This document shows, piece by piece, positions 63,206 through 64,000 of a stretch of DNA of 64,000 nt. This DNA is from Blepharisma japonicum. Its lineage: Eukaryota; Ciliophora; Heterotrichea; Heterotrichida; Blepharismidae. The stretch spans positions 372,001 through 436,000 of the forward strand of contig CATKHK010000012.1 in the NCBI GenBank assembly GCA_949751835.1, given 5' to 3'. Numbering within the stretch: position 1 is the first letter of the stretch; the number at the start of each line of letters is the position of its first letter. Made by a program: the position numbers and the translations under genes. Below the pieces are notes generated by a model. The model ran no database searches. It saw only the letters and a program-made list of their open reading frames with translations, and was not told the origin of the DNA.

Positions 63206-64000
63206 ATTTAGGATTTATTAGGTCCATGATTTTATGTATTTTTCTTAGTAATAAAATCCTGGATAAATTTATACTTTATTAGGCCCATCAAATATAAAAC
63301 ATTAAAGGAAATTATTCTAATTTACCATCTAACCAACCCTTTCTACTCCTCTAATTTCTCTCATCTTAAAATAATTTTGAAGTAAATCTTTGAGTTATGC
63401 GATTAACTATTAAGCAGGAGTCCTAAAACCAAGCTGAGGAGTTGCATGAGATATCAGCTTTGCAATTCTGCTAATCTCTGATTTTCAAGGCCAAATGGAT
63501 TTGGAATACCCAGTATTTTTATTCAACTCATTTCTCCCAATTCTTAATTGCACCAAATGCAAAAACATAATTATGAGGGTAAGAGATTAAAAAATTATTC
63601 AATGAGATTAAGACATAAACTAACTAAAAACTCTAATTTGAAAAAATTATTAATAATTTAAAAATTTATATATATCGAAGAAAATTTTATATATAATTTG
63701 AAAATATCCCATCAAAATCTTAAACTGAGCGATTTTATTGTCGGCTAAGGTAGCCAAAGTTTGCAAATATTTCTTTATAGTTAAATAAAATTAAATGGCT
63801 TAATACGTCTGTAAACATTTTGGTTTCTATTATAGATGAAAAGCAATTTTAGCTACTCCACTTTTATAATTATTGTAACTTTCTTATAATCAAATTAAAA
63901 AAAATAATAAAAAATAGAAATTCATTTTATCACTATAATTCAGAATATAATAGATTAAAAATATATCAATCACATAAGCCTTTATTAAAAATTAACCTAA
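63206..64000. other. Mostly intergenic end of window
   Basis: 795 bases, very AT-rich after 63600, containing only a doubtful small reading frame (63410-63568, listed separately). No telomeric repeat of the heterotrich CCCTAACA type is seen, so the window does not visibly reach a chromosome end. Confidence 0.45.
63410..63568 (-). CDS. Possible small protein, 52 aa
   Basis: The frame runs from ATG (63566-63568) to TAA (63410-63412), open only with TGA as Trp. The translation begins MFLHLVQLRIGRNELN and ends in ISRIAKLISHATPQLGFRTPA. Its composition is balanced and basic, unlike translated AT-rich spacer, with one TGG and one TGA Trp. It may be a real small protein or the last exon of a gene whose start was not found. 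No family is recognised. Confidence 0.35.

Noticed and set aside
63960-64000. TTAACCTAA at the window end as a telomere hint
   Set aside because: No tandem CCCTAACA/TGTTAGGG units are present; a single partial match is not evidence of a telomere.

Overview
The window looks like macronuclear DNA of a heterotrich ciliate close to Blepharisma. Three things point there. (1) UGA is read as tryptophan. Many genes are continuous only if in-frame TGA is Trp, and several TGA codons fall on invariant Trp positions (the DGLW of a PP2C phosphatase, the SWFDD of an FCP1-like phosphatase, five of the six core Trp of an R2R3 Myb). Every gene ends in TAA or TAG and none needs TGA as a stop. (2) Seven introns are visible, all exactly 15 nt, all GTA...TAG, all with A at position 10. 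(3) The DNA is AT-rich and compact, with many genes 50-250 bp apart on both strands, no operons and no splice-rich genes. Stentor uses the standard code and Condylostoma reassigns all three stops, so Blepharisma-like is the best fit. This is inferred from code and intron type, not from a database match.

Layout. 0-5.4 kb: a large coiled-coil protein and three unknown proteins. 5.4-15 kb: a CAMK-like kinase, ribosomal protein uS13/RPS18 (with an intron directly after its ATG), RNA polymerase subunit RPB10, an ArfGAP, a ZNF598/Hel2-type ribosome-collision E3 ligase, a lipid-anchored PP2C and mitochondrial dihydrolipoyl dehydrogenase. 15-25 kb: a coiled-coil protein, the 1705-residue CHAT-NTPase-TPR-CHAT-NTPase protein (17165-22282), two small probably lipid-anchored proteins and a Lys/Glu-rich protein. 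25-34 kb: serine carboxypeptidase, a VPS9-domain Rab GEF, a SHAQKYF Myb and an R2R3 Myb facing each other, an FCP1/SCP phosphatase, ribosomal protein uL30/RPL7 and an ankyrin-tandem SAM protein. 34-43 kb: a 1963-residue armadillo-type/ConA-like protein resembling the N-terminal part of BEACH proteins without the BEACH domain, a tandem cyclic-nucleotide-binding protein and a phosducin-like protein. 43-53 kb: ER HSP90 (GRP94), an F-x-P repeat protein, a MAP2K-like pseudokinase, an RBR E3 ligase and a SEL1/HRD3-like ER protein. 53-64 kb: a CAMK-like kinase, a CAMSAP CKK-like protein, a uroporphyrinogen-III synthase-like protein, a PDIA6/P5-type PDI, a putative mitochondrial protein and a CDPK-like protein with a degenerate kinase domain.

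Genes are individually transcribed housekeeping and signalling genes, so neighbours need not work together. Themes do recur: ER folding and quality control (GRP94, PDI, SEL1-like, carboxypeptidase), Ca2+/kinase signalling including two pseudokinases, and lipid anchoring (five MG-starting proteins with likely N-myristoylation sites, two CaaX ends).

The strongest candidate for something undescribed is the tandem CHAT/STAND protein. Its first CHAT domain keeps the His/Cys dyad, while the second has lost both residues, and each is followed by its own P-loop NTPase. No rRNA, tRNA, transposon, CRISPR array or telomeric repeat was recognised.
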